A stretch of 64,000 bases of DNA from Mytilus galloprovincialis (Eukaryota; Mollusca; Bivalvia; Mytilida; Mytilidae): positions 7,958,841 through 8,022,840 of the forward strand of contig NC_134838.1 in NCBI RefSeq assembly GCF_965363235.1, given 5' to 3'. The position numbers were made by a program, and so were the translations under genes. Shown here piece after piece: positions 42,106 to 54,379 of this stretch; within the stretch, counting starts at the first letter, position 1; every line of letters begins with the position of its first letter. Below the pieces are notes generated by a model. It saw only the letters and a program-made list of their open reading frames with translations. It had not been told where the DNA came from and made no database searches.

Positions 42106-42879
42106 GTATGTATATCAATCTTAAGAAAAATGAGAAACATTGTTGTCTTTTAAATCTTATCTGTATAATTGCGAACAATTGATCAATTTAATCTTGTATT
42201 GCTTTACGACAAACATTTCATTGATAGCAAAGACATAATATCCATCTATAACAAAAAAGGCAATGATTTGATATAAGATAAAGAGTAGATAATGCTATTT
42301 GACTTTCATTGAAAAAAAGATAAAATGTGGTCTTTTGCAGCATCGTTAATCCTTATTTGACTATAACTTTTTAAATTAAAATGCACTATTAGAAAAAGCC
42401 TGAATTTGATTCAGATTTTTATGTTATGTAATTATTACATCTAAAATTAAAATTGAGAATGGAAATGGGGAATGTGTCAAAGAGACAACAATTCTTATTT
42501 ATACTTATAAGGATAAGATAAAACTGAACTTAATAAAACAGTCGTGAAATGTATAATATACATGGAAGTGATGCTCTGCGTATTGGAACGTGATCATACT
42601 AACTTTCCTTGTACGACCGAAAGGTCTGTTTTGAACATGCTTTGGTTTAAACGAAAATTGAAACTTAAAAGAAGATATCTGCATTCTTTCTTAAATTTTA
42701 TTCGTAAAACCTCCGGTTTAGCAATTAAACATAGAGAAAGTCTCTTTCATGTGCGTTTATGACAACTATAGAGCTGCTTGTATGATGACTATTTAATCCT
42801 GTCGCAACTGTAACATTATGATATGTATAGCAAGACCAGATCACGTCAATGTACTGTCAATAGGAAAACCTGCTTGGTC
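42106..42879. other. Non-coding; no gene accepted
   Basis: A frame at 42544-42762 is open for 72 codons with basic composition but no motif or repeat relative here; left unassigned. Confidence 0.4.
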
Positions 42880-43090
42880 ACACGTGGAGCAGGATCTACA
42901 TACCCTTCACGAGCACCTGAGATCAACCCCGGTTTTTGATAATTTTGATTGGGTTTTGCGATGCTCAGTCTTTAGTTTTCTATGTTGTATTTTGTATACT
43001 GAAGCTTTATTTTTCTTTCTTTTCCTTTGCCTTAGCGTTGTCAGTTTATTTTCATCTTATGTGTTTAAACATCCCTTTGGTATCTTTCGC
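42880..43090 (+). repeat. RT-family 3' tail fragment
   Basis: 'acacgtggagcaggatctacatacccttc' and 'gagcacctgagatcaacccc' match the tail at 39600-39660 in inverted orientation. Confidence 0.7.
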
Positions 43091-43562
43091 ATTTCTTAAA
43101 AGAAAGATCGTGACGCTGTACCGTATTATTAATATTTGGGATAGTAAGATAACACCCAACAACAGAGCAAACCGACTTTGTTCTTACTCCTAGATAGACA
43201 GCATTTAAAGGAGAAACAGCAACAAAATTTAAGTCTGTGGTTTGAGATGAATCGCATTCACGACCTTCCGCACACGAGTGTAGAATGGTACCATGAAACC
43301 ATTTGCGTGTGTAGATAAATGTTTAAAGGAGAGATGTTTGGTCGTCGACACATGTTTTACGATAATATATAATTCATTTTATTCTGTGGTAATACTAAAC
43401 CATATGTGAGGTTCCGAATAATAAAACGAATTAAGCGTTAAATAGATATGTTGGTAGACTAGCGTTGTTTTATATTCTGTTTATATCGACCCCGAAAATA
43501 ATATTTGCACAGTAATAAACTAACCTATTTATCGCTGACAGATACAACTTTTGAACGTTTTT
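43091..43562. other. Downstream flank / probable 3' UTR of the EP-like receptor gene
   Basis: An AATAAA on the minus strand overlaps the receptor's stop codon and others lie below it; which is used cannot be told. No other gene seen. Confidence 0.4.
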
Positions 43563-44159
43563 TTATTCAATGTTATTGGTTGGTATAAAAGCTTCATCAA
43601 CGTCAATTTGATTGTCAGTAGTATTAGCCTGACCATTATGATCTTGATGGCTACTATTAATGTCAACGGTCAGTTGCTTTATATCTTCTTGTGAAAGCTT
43701 TGTAACTCCATTTTGATCTTGATGGCTACTATTAATGTGAACGGTCAGTTGCTTTATATCGTCTTGTGAAGGCTTATTATCATCTGGAGAAGGCTTATCA
43801 CCATTTTGTGAAGGCTTATCACCATCTTGTGAAGGCTTATCACCATCTTGTGAAGGCTTTATATCCTCCTGTAAAGGCGTTATCACATCTGCGTTTTGTT
43901 TTTCCATATCTAAATTTCCCATTTGTTCTGGATCCGACACATGACTCTTAAAACTACTTGTAAAACTCGCTAATCTTACAAGAAATGAGCCCTTTCTCCT
44001 TTTTCTAATGAATTTTGTTATTTTGACTAAGACTTCACGCCTGAACAGTATATAAACCCACGGGTCTAGAATCTGATTCAGAGTGGCTAATCTCAGCGTT
44101 ATAAGATCTGTTCTTCTGTCGATTTTAATAACGCCTGTTGAGTTGATTAGTATTCGAAT
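43563..44159 (-). CDS. PTGER4-like: Prostaglandin E receptor EP4-like GPCR, paralogue 1, exon 2 (TM7 and tail)
   Basis: It follows a clean acceptor (TCTCTTTTCAG) and joins exon 1 in phase 0, giving a 461-residue protein. It starts IRILINSTG, the end of TM6 and the third outer loop. TM7 follows with the prostanoid signature: Arg286 in LRLATLNQILDPW, expected to pair with the ligand carboxylate, and DPW (295-297) instead of NPxxY. Helix 8 is YILFRREVLVK. The tail is unusual: five 7-residue repeats of the KPSQDGD type (about 364-398), then two longer repeats (DIKQLTV.INSSHQD). The repeats are nearly identical at the DNA level (21-bp units), a sign of recent slippage. Tail length may alter arrestin or kinase control; that is inference. 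Confidence 0.88.
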   Translation of the reverse strand: MRILINSTGVIKIDRRTDLITLRLATLNQILDPWVYILFRREVLVKITKFIRKRRKGSFLVRLASFTSSFKSHVSDPEQMGNLDMEKQNADVITPLQEDIKPSQDGDKPSQDGDKPSQNGDKPSPDDNKPSQDDIKQLTVHINSSHQDQNGVTKLSQEDIKQLTVDINSSHQDHNGQANTTDNQIDVDEAFIPTNNIE

Positions 44160-45659
44160 CTGAAAAGAGAATCAGGCTAAAATTATAATCTAGTAAGCTT
44201 ATTAAGTTAAATAAACTTTACACAATGTTTTTGATTTTCCTTGCTTTTTTAAAGGATTTAATCGGAAATTTGTTATACGTTATGAAGGATATTGATTTTT
44301 TTTTTTTTCGTATTTTGAAAAAAAAAAACACAATTTACATATCTGATAGAAATTGACTTTTCGTTATACATAAGCATACAACTGGAAAAAAATCATTCAA
44401 AATTCAAAAGTATGAAATAAATAATGTTTATAAAAAAAATTCTCTTAAAAGAATCTTATACTATTTCTTCAAGTGATTTCAGATGTAACAGTACCACGAG
44501 CATCCTTTAATAGATTTGAAAATTTACGTTAGTCATTGTCTATGGCTAGAGATAATGTACACTTGAAATCAATCACAATAATTATATATAGCTTTGAGTT
44601 TTTTTCAAAATCTATGTAGTTTAGATATCAAAGTATCTAGCTACAGATTTTCCATAAAAAAGAAACACAAAAAACTTAAAATGAAAAAAAAATAACTCTA
44701 GTTCGTGTCATCATTAAATCAATTTTTATCTCTTATAAAGTTACGTGTATGTGTAGGAAGAAAATATAATTATGAAAAGCTTTAAAACCGTTATCACAAT
44801 GAATAAACTTTTATAATTCACAAGGGTCTGGTGTAATAAGAAAAAGTAATCGAATAATTTTCTTTCTGTGGAGCCTATAATTTAACCAAACCATGATTCC
44901 AACGGATTATGCTTTGGGGAATGATGTAAACCAATCTCGAAAATTAAAGCCTTAAATTTTGATTTGCAATTATCAGATTGGCCATTGTTCTCAAACCAGG
45001 AATAGAAAAGATATTATATCGGTTTACTTAGATAACAATGTACACTGTAGGACTATATATATAAGTCACGTAATCTATCGTGTTCATGATAGTTATACTA
45101 TTTTATTTTCATATATCTAAAAACCAGGAAATAAAGAGTTAAAACTCATGAAATGTACAATTATACTGATACATGATAATTATAGGCAAATAAGATGAAC
45201 AAATATTTCAACACAACTAGCCTTCATCATTTCCAATCTTGTTTTTTCTTTTTACCAAAATGACAGATGTTATCTAAAAATTGTAAGGGCTCAGGATTAT
45301 ATACACACTAGAACACACTCGCGAAATCGCGGGCATTCAGAGCGTAGTTAAAAGTATGTAAAGTGTTGTTGGAAGAATTTTGTAAAATATTGAATGACTG
45401 GAGAATTTCAGCAAAAGTATCATAAGTCATATGTTATTGGGGACAGGAAAATGTTTTTTTTTTTATCCCTCCTCCTTTATTTCCAAAATTCCCAATTTTT
45501 GGTTTTCTATCAATTTCAATATGAACATACATTTAGTATGTTATGAACATTTAAGTAAGGAGCCTGTAATTCAGTGGTTGTCGTTTGTTTATGTGTTACA
45601 TATTTGTTTTTCGTTCATTTTTTGTACATAAATAAGGCCGCTAGTTTTCTGGTTTGAAT

Positions 45660-45830
45660 TGTCTTACATTGTCAGTTCGGGGCCTTTTAAAGCTGAGTAT
45701 GCGGTATGGGCTTTGCTCGTTGTTGAAGGTCGTACGGTGACCTATAGTTGTTAATTTCTGTGTCATATTGGTCTCTTGTGGAGAGTTGTCTCAACATGGC
45801 AATCATACCACATCTTCTTTTTTTTTTTGT
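45660..45830 (-). repeat. Interspersed repeat (…AGAAGATGTGGTATGATTGCC… family)
   Basis: Plus-strand blocks 'ttgttgaaggtcgtacggtgacctatagttg' and 'ctcttgtggagagttgtc' match 57205-57312 and 63780-63895 in the same orientation and 62870-63000 inverted. Confidence 0.75.
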
Positions 45831-46787
45831 AATCAATGAATTTTGTAAAAGATTTAATGACTGGAGAATTTCAGAAAAGGTATCAAAAGTTCACATGAAT
45901 ATGTTTAGCGCTTATATTTATATTATGAACATTTATTACTATATAAATATAGTGTATTTACTTTCAATTCTAAGCTTACTAATCGATCCATGGTGGTCAT
46001 TAATATAGTATGCAGACCCTCTCTATTTAATAAACTCTGTGACCGCCGTGAATAGTAAACTTGATAATGATAGCAAATAGAATTCTGAAAATACACTTTA
46101 TTCTTTATTATGTGTGTTCAAAGTATACAGAAAAACGCAAACCGGAAGTCTAATCTGACTTAAAATTTCGTCCAATGACGGGACAATATCCGGATGCCTT
46201 TTTTTCTCGTTTTTCTCCCAAAATAACTCAATCTGAATAATCATATGAATGGATGACAAATGCGACTATGCACTGTACCTATAGGACACAGAGGTGTGTT
46301 GATTAATTTATTGTGGAAAGAAGAGAAGCGACACAGAAAATGAGGCATTCTCGTTTAATAGTATAGATGTTGTTAAAGTAATGACTTTATGATATAAGTG
46401 TCATTTGGATGATGTACATTAATAAAGAAAAAAGTAAATGTTATCTGATCACCAATTAGACAACTGTCCACCAGAATCAAGATAACTTGGATGTAAGCAT
46501 CTATTGGTTACCGTTCAGGTTTCAACAATGAAATACTAATAGCGTACAATCAGTTGTAAAAGGCGACAAAGTGTCAAAATGAGAAACAATTGAGCAATTT
46601 ATTACAAAACAATTAACGATAAACATATATAACAGATAGCAATCATCGACCACCATTGAGTTACAGACCCTTAATTGGGATAGATACATATAAAATGTGG
46701 AGGGTTTGAATATGTTTTGAGCGCTATATATCATTAAAATTTGTTTAACAGAAAAAACAGCAGACTACAAAAACCAGTTGTAAATAG

Positions 46788-48064
46788 CTAAACACAAAAT
46801 ATTCTAAAGGTACTCCCGCTAGGTATGATGTGAGAGAAGTCGGCGAGATTGTAGTCCGACTGTGCAATGTTTCGCTTGGAGATGTGACGTCTTTGTGATG
46901 TCGCATTTATGCCCATTGAGTAGGTGGTTGAATGGCCGCTTATATTCCCCAAAATATTAGAGACCACAGATAGTACGGGGCGCCGAATGGGACTCTTGTG
47001 GTTTTGTACAAAATTCAATTCTGTCATAACAAAATCATTTTTGTCTTACAAAACTATGTGATACAGACTTGTTTTATGAGAACTTCAATTTTGTGATGAC
47101 AAAATTCATTTTTGTCATGACAAAATTCATTTTTGTGATGACAAAATTCATTTTTGTGATGACAAAATTCATTTTTGTAGACAAAATTCATTTTTGTAAA
47201 CAAAATTCATTTTTGTCATGACAAAAGTCAATTTTGTCAAAAAGGTATGTGAATATAAACTTATTTGCATACAAAATTGACTTTTGTTACCTGAGATGGA
47301 AATTAAAACACAAAAGTCAATTGTGTGAGACAAAATAGACTTTTGTGAGACAAAATTCAATTTTGTGAGACAAAAGTCAATTTTGTATGCAAATTTGTTT
47401 AGTTTGGATTCTGTGAACTAATTTGCATACAAAATCGACTTTTGTGAGACAAAATTGACTTTTGTGAGACAAAATTGACTTTTGTGAGACAAAATTGACT
47501 TTTGTGAGACAAAATTGACATAATTGAATTTTTGTCTCACAAAAGTCAATTTTGTCCCACAAAAGTCGATTTTGTATGTAAATTAGTTTACAGAATTCAA
47601 ACTAAACAAATTTGCATACAAAATTGACTTTTGTCGCCCAATTTTCAAATAAGTAAACAAAAGTAAAGTCTGTGTTACAAAAATGAATTTTGTCATGACA
47701 AAAGTAACTTTTGTCCACTGAAAGATAATTTTGTATGACAAAATTTTAAATTTGTAGTATGCTACAAATTTTGTTAAACTGAACTCATTTTTGTTGAACA
47801 AAACTCACTTTTGTCCGTACAAAATTGAATTTCGAGTACAAAATCACAAGAGTCCCATTCGGCGCCCCGTAGATAGAGCAGTCTATAATGTAAAAGGTTG
47901 GGTTTTTTTAGTGGCCTTACTAACGAACGGTGTTGAAGGTTACATCTGCTGTCTACAGCATTTGTAGCGTTTACATCTAAATGGGCGGCTTTCTTTAAAA
48001 CCAATACTGTATTAGAAACGTCAGCCCACAACGTTTGATTTCTAAAAATCTCTTGTTGTTTCAA
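46788..48064 (-). pseudogene. Unidentified reading frame split by an inserted DNA element
   Basis: On the minus strand a frame open from the TTG at 48064 (and upstream to a stop near 48100) runs to the insertion at 47870. After skipping the element and one TA copy, the same phase continues to a stop at 46788. Pieces read KKAAHLDVNATNAVDSRCNL before the insertion and QRRHISKRNIAQSDYNLADF after it. About 150 codons would be open. I do not recognise the family; it lies inside an intron of the receptor gene and could be a fragment of another transposon. Confidence 0.45.
46976..47869. mobile_element. 894-bp DNA element with 34-bp inverted termini and ACAAAA-rich interior
   Basis: The ends (CGGGGCGCCGAATGGGACTC…) are inverted copies over at least 34 bp with one mismatch, flanked by TA on both sides, as for a Tc1/mariner-type target. 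The interior is built almost wholly of TTTTGT and ACAAAA words, including five 20-bp units (about 47438-47520) inside larger inverted arms (about 47376-47445 and 47543-47627). No transposase. Confidence 0.85.
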
Positions 48065-48376
48065 AGCTTTGGTAGTTCGGGATTTTAATTTTAACTAATT
48101 TCCGATGCTCTCGAATAACTCCGAAGCTATATTTCACAAATGGATGGTTGGTTGGAGAATTATATTAATTATATCTATCGTTTAAATTTACCTATAAATA
48201 CTTGTACATTCGTTTTGTTAAAATTTTGAACTTTTGGAATAAAATTTGTCAAATCCATAATGAGAAAACAGACGGCATGTAAAATCTGCTTCAAGTGTAT
48301 TGTGAAATCGATATACCGAATACTCTAAATGTCTTTATAGTCTTTTCGTTATTTAATCATGTGTTATATCGATCTG

Positions 48377-48518
48377 GCCTCACGGTCATAAAACTTTCGA
48401 GCATGATTTTCGTACTCAGACTCGAAAATCAACCAATCAAATTGCTGGATTTCATGTTTCGAGCATGATTTTTGTGCTCCGAGCACTGAGCAAAGTTTTA
48501 TGCCTTCAAGGCCTGATG
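48377..48518. mobile_element. Short foldback MITE-like repeat
   Basis: The left end (GGCC…CATAAAACTTT) and right end (AAAGTTTTATG…GGCC) are inverted, and the GAGCATGATTTT word appears twice in the middle. Ends imprecise. Confidence 0.5.
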
Positions 48519-48544
48519 AGTAAATAAAAATCATCATAGATATA

Positions 48545-48720
48545 AGGATTGAAATTTTGCATTTGCGCCAGATGCACGTTTCGTCTACAAAATACTCACC
48601 AGTGGCGCTCGAATAAAAGAAAGCCAAGTTAAAAAGGTCAAATAAAGAACGAGGTTGGAGAGCATGGAGGACCAAAAATGCATAAAGGTATTTCAAAATA
48701 CAGCTAATGCAATCTTTTCT
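48545..48720 (+). repeat. SINE-like interspersed repeat, copy 3
   Basis: Carries CACGTTTCGTCTACAAAA, ACTCACCAGTGGCGCTC and GGAGGACCAAAAATGC, matching the 29945 copy. Confidence 0.65.
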
Positions 48721-51700
48721 GGAGGCAGAAAAGACTTAGTATTACAAAAATTCGAAACAGTTAATTTATAATTTAAATAATATGACTAAATCAATGACGA
48801 TCCCGTTTCACTGCATTCTAAAGTCTTTTGTCTTTTGTTATTTGCTTTTTTGCTCACCTTGTCCAAATGGCTAAGTAGACTATTTTAAACGCTTCGCGAC
48901 CGTCGCTTGTTGAGTTTTACAAAAATCTGTATTTTAACCAAAACGTGACCACAAATCTCTTTTTCTTCTCATTATCCCGCTTGTCATTCAACATGGCCGA
49001 CATTGCTAAAAATACAATGTAGGAGAGAAATTTAAGTTTTGTTTTTTATGGTGGAATTTGGTAAAGATACAGATAATATAACCGTACCAAAAAAAAATCA
49101 AATGTTGAGGTCCTACCTTCATGACCTTCTGTTTATTGCAATTTAAAATGCAAGAAACTTTAAATCGCAAAATTATTAGTAAGAAAAGGTCTACCAATAA
49201 TTGAACATAGCTAAAATCGTTGGTAGATTCATATTAGCAACAGTTATCAGCAGGACTAGATCTATAAATTTGGTAACATGGTAGAAAGATACAATTAAGA
49301 GTCAACATGTTGTCTTCAATTTTAGGCAGGAACCTAATTACTTACATCCGGTCCACTTTGTTTGAACTTTGGTGGATAGATGTCTCATTGGCAATTTTAC
49401 AACATCTCCTGATTTTCAAGAGGTTTCTATACAATATCTTTTTCATAACCTCTTCTTCTTTCTACTTGTGGTTTAAACTGCAATCATGTGCTATATGTTA
49501 GGGTCAGATAAGCTACCAATTACAGTGCCGGATCCAGTAGTAAAGGGTTGGAACCCAAACTTTTTTGACGATCAATGCATTTGAATAAAGACATATATTT
49601 GGAACTCCCCCCTTCTCGTGCGTTGGAACCCTCTTTTAAAAATGGCTGGATCCGTCTCTGAATTAAATAGATACATTTTGTAAATAGTACATATTTTGGA
49701 ATAGAGGTATTCCCCATTTCCATTCTTAATTACTGACAAGGTCCCTAAAGCCATTCCATGGGATTCATATATCTTATTTCAGTGATGAAGAATAACCATT
49801 CTTATAATATTGAAACAATGTAATAAAAAAACATCTGAAAATCAGCATACAGCCTTCGGCAATGTAGTTGTACGTGTACATCTAGACTTGCTACATGTCC
49901 CTTCCTAATTATGTTTTTCTTTTTTTTTTTTCAATTTTGCCCCTTTAATAATTTTACTGCTATAACTAGGAGATTACAATTATACTGACATCTGCAGGAG
50001 GAAGGGCAATCAGTAGGTTAACACTTATCAGTTTTAAAGAGAGAAATAATAAAAAGGGAATTGTAGCAAGTCTAGTGTACATCGTTTCAAACTCTACATT
50101 GCCCAAGTAGAAAGAACGTTTTCATTTTGTTAATAGTCATTATTCTTGTGCATGTATATCATTTCAAACTATAAATTGCCCAAGTAGAAAGAACTTTTTG
50201 TTGTTGTTAATAGTCATATCTTATATGGTTCTTATATGCTTCCCCTGGGATGATCTGGCATTATCTATAATAAATATTCGATAATAATTAAATGAGAAGT
50301 TCGTTCACATCAAATATATTCCTGTGTGTAATTCTTTCAAGAAACTTGCTCGATATCTCTGTTCATTATCGCAAACATACAAATGTATGTATTTTGTGAA
50401 GGGTAGCACAATAAACTATCAAGAATTTATGTCTTCAAACCCTGCATGATTTCATAAACCAACTGAAAACCATCAGGAAGAACCATTTTATTGACGGAAT
50501 TGGTCTCCAAAAATGATTCTAAAAAAATAAAGCGACGATTTACAAATTGATTTTTCTATGAAATCAAATCAAACAGACCTAGAAAATCGCCATTAAATTA
50601 TTGCGCGTTTTTTCCCCTGCCTACATATATCAATATCTTATGTTTATATCGGGTAACATAACTATCCGCAGCCTTGGGAGGTAATCTAGATGGTTAATAG
50701 ATATGGTGCCTTGTATTTAACTACGCACGAATGCTGATACTTTATTACGGTTGCGTGAATTGTAACGTTTCCTTTTTTTTCTAATTTTAGTCAATATTTC
50801 AGTATCTTATAGAAAATTAAACAGTCATGTTCAGACAGGATGATAGTAATTATTTGAAAGATTATGTCTTCCCTTTAGACATTGATTTTATAAATGAGAT
50901 TTAATCATTAAACAGTAATAAATTAAAGGTACCGTCTTCTTAAAATGAGATAACTTTTCTAAAATGTTTTTAAAAATGATATGAGCGTCTTTCTTTTACT
51001 TATGTGTATATTTATAGATTGTCGTTGATCATTTCAACGGGATTGATTTTATCGCTTGAGCCGGTACAGCAAAAGCGAGAACAGCAATCGAGTTGAGATG
51101 ACCAATGACAATCTCATGCATCTGTTTATCGTTATTTTACCTATGACGACGTTGTCAATTTCATGTCAATTTCATTAGCAACGCAACGTAGGCGCCTCCT
51201 TAGTTTCTGGCGATAATTTTCTATCTCAAATGAGTAGCATGATATGAAAAATTATCACAAAAAAAGATCAAAGGAAAAATGCTCAAAATAGCGATATATA
51301 TCAAAATGTTTATTCTCGCCATTTTTTTACAAATACATATGTCTATATATATATATATGATTGTGTGCTGTCATAATTATATCACATGTACAGTTGTCGT
51401 CTGGTAGCCAGTTGTCGTTGCTGATTGTCCTTCAATGTTTTCATTTTGGTTGATGATACATTGTGGGTGAATGCAAAATCGCATCTCTTATCATTCATAT
51501 GATTTGTATGGAACATTTAAATTCATGATAATTACTGAACATTGTCTCACAACTTTTCTATGATAAAGAAGTATTATATGTATGAGTGATTTGTATGGCT
51601 TTAGGTTAACCCTTTATACACATGATACATGTGTAACACTATAATAATTTGTTTCATTTGTATTTCTTGCCAGTATCCAGTAAAGAACGTCTTTTCACAT

Positions 51701-51897
51701 GCGTTTGTTTTTAAATTTCTTATATATTAAAACAGTGTCCGTCTCTAAACAAAAAGCCTGTGTGGAAATTGACAACCAAACATTATATATTTTTTTTGAG
51801 GGGGGGGGGGGTTCATGAATTAAAGAAGTGGCGTATACGTCGGTTATATAGTAGCCAAACAACAGATATACCAAAAAGACATAAATGTTAATCTTAC

Positions 51898-52686
51898 CAT
51901 AAATGGTGTCCAGCAAATAGCAAACGTAGCAAATATAGCCACTAAAAACACAGTTATATAAATATCTGTCCTTGCACGTGCAGATTTACTACTAATACTC
52001 CCACGTCGAGCATGACTTCTCTTCCCATGAGTCAAAGCTACTATTACAAGTATGTTCAAGATTGCAGTCATTAAAATTACACCTAAACCAATTGAAGCGT
52101 AAAAGTATGAAAATATCTGATCTTCAACAGTGGTTCCAAAAAAGTTGAAAAAGCACCAAGTTCCCGGAAACTGTTTTATATTATGTCCAAGTCCCATAAG
52201 CGGCAAGCATGCCACAAACACTGACCCAATCCATATCGCGATAATGATTATATTAACGATTGTATCTTTATTCCACTGACTATATTTAAATGGAAATGTA
52301 ATAGCCAGGTATCTATCTAGAGCCATGGCTCCCACAAATACTACTGTGGCAACTCCTGCAAAGGTGAGCATGAATGATAGATAATGACAAAGTGGTTGTC
52401 CGCCAACCCAAACAAGATCATTGTCATAAACGGCAAACGCCACGGGAGATGTTGTCAAAATACCGAAAAGATCTGTCATTGCTAAAGCTGTTACGAACCT
52501 GTAAAACACGTTCCATTTATGACTTTTTGATGCTTTAAAAAGGAAAAATATTGCTATGATGTTTCCTGTGACACCAAGAGTAAAAGTAACTGCAGACGGG
52601 ACCGGTGAAGGTTTGGCCAAGAATGACTTCACGGTTAAATTGGTATCTTTCAAATCTGGAATACTGGTGAACGAGAAATTTTCCAT
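51898..52686 (-). CDS. PTGER4-like: Prostaglandin E receptor EP4-like GPCR, paralogue 1, exon 1 (N-terminus to TM6)
   Basis: Class A GPCR for a prostanoid ligand at the plasma membrane. Gs/cAMP coupling is expected if truly EP4-like, but cannot be read from sequence. 263 codons from ATG 52686, which follows an in-frame TAA directly. Glycosylation sites Asn3 and Asn16; TM1 with GNIIAI (about 41-46); TM2 TALAMTDLFGIL; Cys100 and Cys178 as the TM3-ECL2 disulfide; LDRYLAI at 123-129; the prostanoid ECL2 block FPGTWCFF; TM6 ICWTPFM. It ends at a GTAAGA donor. TM7 lies in exon 2, 7.7 kb away. It is closely similar to the receptor at 58637-61550. EP2, DP or IP type remain possible because all share the ECL2 and TM7 signatures. 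Confidence 0.9.
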
Positions 52687-54379
52687 TTAAACATATGGTC
52701 ATATACTGATTTCTAAGAGTCGTATTACATCCTATTTAAGTGTGTATCCGTCCAATTGTACACTATATTTCCCTTTCTATCTTTTTTTTTCACTGACAGG
52801 AAAAGAAACACAATAAAACAATGATATTTTTTTTACGATTTCCTGTTTACAAATTAATTTTACGCATCTTTTTTTCTCCAAAAAAAATAACGTTCACTTG
52901 TTTGTCCATAAATACATTATCTCGCCAGAAATCTTTCAACTAGGTGATCGAAAATTTTAAATAAAACCATAAGAAAAAACTTTTCTGTAGACTCTTTTCA
53001 CATCAACTTCAATTTTCTACAGTAAAAAAGCATTGTCTTTTTAACATAGTCTAAATTTTATAATAATTATGTTCCATTTGTACTCCTAAGAGAGACATAA
53101 CGAGACTAAGTTCTCGTATTTCTATGTCAGACTGTTGATATTCGACTGTTGGAACAATAACCAATACTCTAAGTCTATCCACAACGCGGTGCTAAGCTAT
53201 AAACGATAACTGGTCATTGATTTTGCAATTAATCTCGAGTTATGTATGATTATCAACGAAAAATCCAGGTTTGAATAAATACGAACGGATCATTTTCTTT
53301 GCTTATGTAGTTCGATACAGCAATTAGTGTTAAAATGATCATAATTAGCACATTTGAGTATTTTTAACGAGAAAACATTGGTAGTGTTAATTATTTCTCT
53401 TCGTAATTATAACTAATGGTATAGTAGATATTTTCAGCTTACACTTATCATAACATTAAAGAAAAATGTATTTGAAGATCCCAGATGCAATCTCCATTTA
53501 AGACGAAAGAAAATCATAGGTTATATTTGATAAATTTGAAGGAGTTATTTCTAGAATGATATAATATAGCTATAAATTTAATGGTTTTTGCACTCGATGA
53601 TACAAGCCAAAACTGTTTTAATGAAAATGCTGAAAACAGCATATCGTAGCGCAGCTGTTTGTTGCATATTAAGCAAGTTATTTCATTAGTTTCAATTTGA
53701 TTCTTTTTTCTTTTTCAACACTTAATTTTTTTTATTATTGAATAGGCGAACAATATTTTTTGCATTCATTTAATATGTCATGATAAAGCTTTACGTTAAA
53801 TGAAGCTTGAAATTTCATAATTTAAGCATATTGTTAGGGAGATAGAATAAAGAAAAAACGTGTGTTTTTCATTTTGAATATCCATCGGCATGTTTGATAA
53901 TAAGTAAAAATGATTTACGAGAAATATTGGAATCCATTAGTTGTTATTCAAAAAATAAAGTGGTCGTGTGAGATAAACTTCATTAAGTCGACTTTTTTGA
54001 CAGCTTTCCAGAAACATGAGCAACTTGATTCTATTATAACATTTAAGAGGAGATATGAACAATCTAATTGAAATATTTTATAAATATCAGTTTTCCTCTG
54101 GCACGGTACAAAGAACATGAGTGTAATTCATATTTTCATACAGCTCGAATGCAATTGACCTATATATGAGTTGCACACATATTTATAAAACAACACAGTC
54201 GAAATATACATGAAATCACACCGGTGATAGTTTTGTGTCGCTCAGTCTTTAGTTTTCTTCTATTTTATGTTTTGTGTACTACTGTTTGATGTTTCTTTTG
54301 CCGGAGCGTTGTCAGTTTGTTTTTGATTTGTGTATTCGAGTGTTCCTTTGGTATCTTTCAAATGTCTTCTATCGGCTTT
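52687..54379. other. Upstream flank of EP-like paralogue 1
   Basis: AT-rich, no gene. Promoter and 5' UTR of the receptor should lie here, but no element could be singled out. An RT-family tail fragment sits near 54230-54360. Confidence 0.45.

Larger units (their letters stand above)
44160..51897 (-). other. 7.7-kb intron of EP-like paralogue 1
   Basis: Bounded by donor GTAAGA and acceptor TTTTCAG on the minus strand, both consensus. It contains the 894-bp element at 46976-47869, a foldback at 48377-48518, a SINE-like copy at 48545-48720 and repeat fragments at 45660-45830. The rest is AT-rich with no recognised gene except the interrupted frame at 46788-48064. Confidence 0.85.

Noticed and set aside
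43561..43566. AATAAA overlapping the receptor stop codon as the functional poly(A) signal
   Set aside because: It would leave almost no 3' UTR, and other AATAAA-like sites occur downstream; cannot be decided from sequence.
51695..51916. Small frame crossing the end of receptor exon 1
   Set aside because: It lies in another phase and reads into the intron past the consensus donor.
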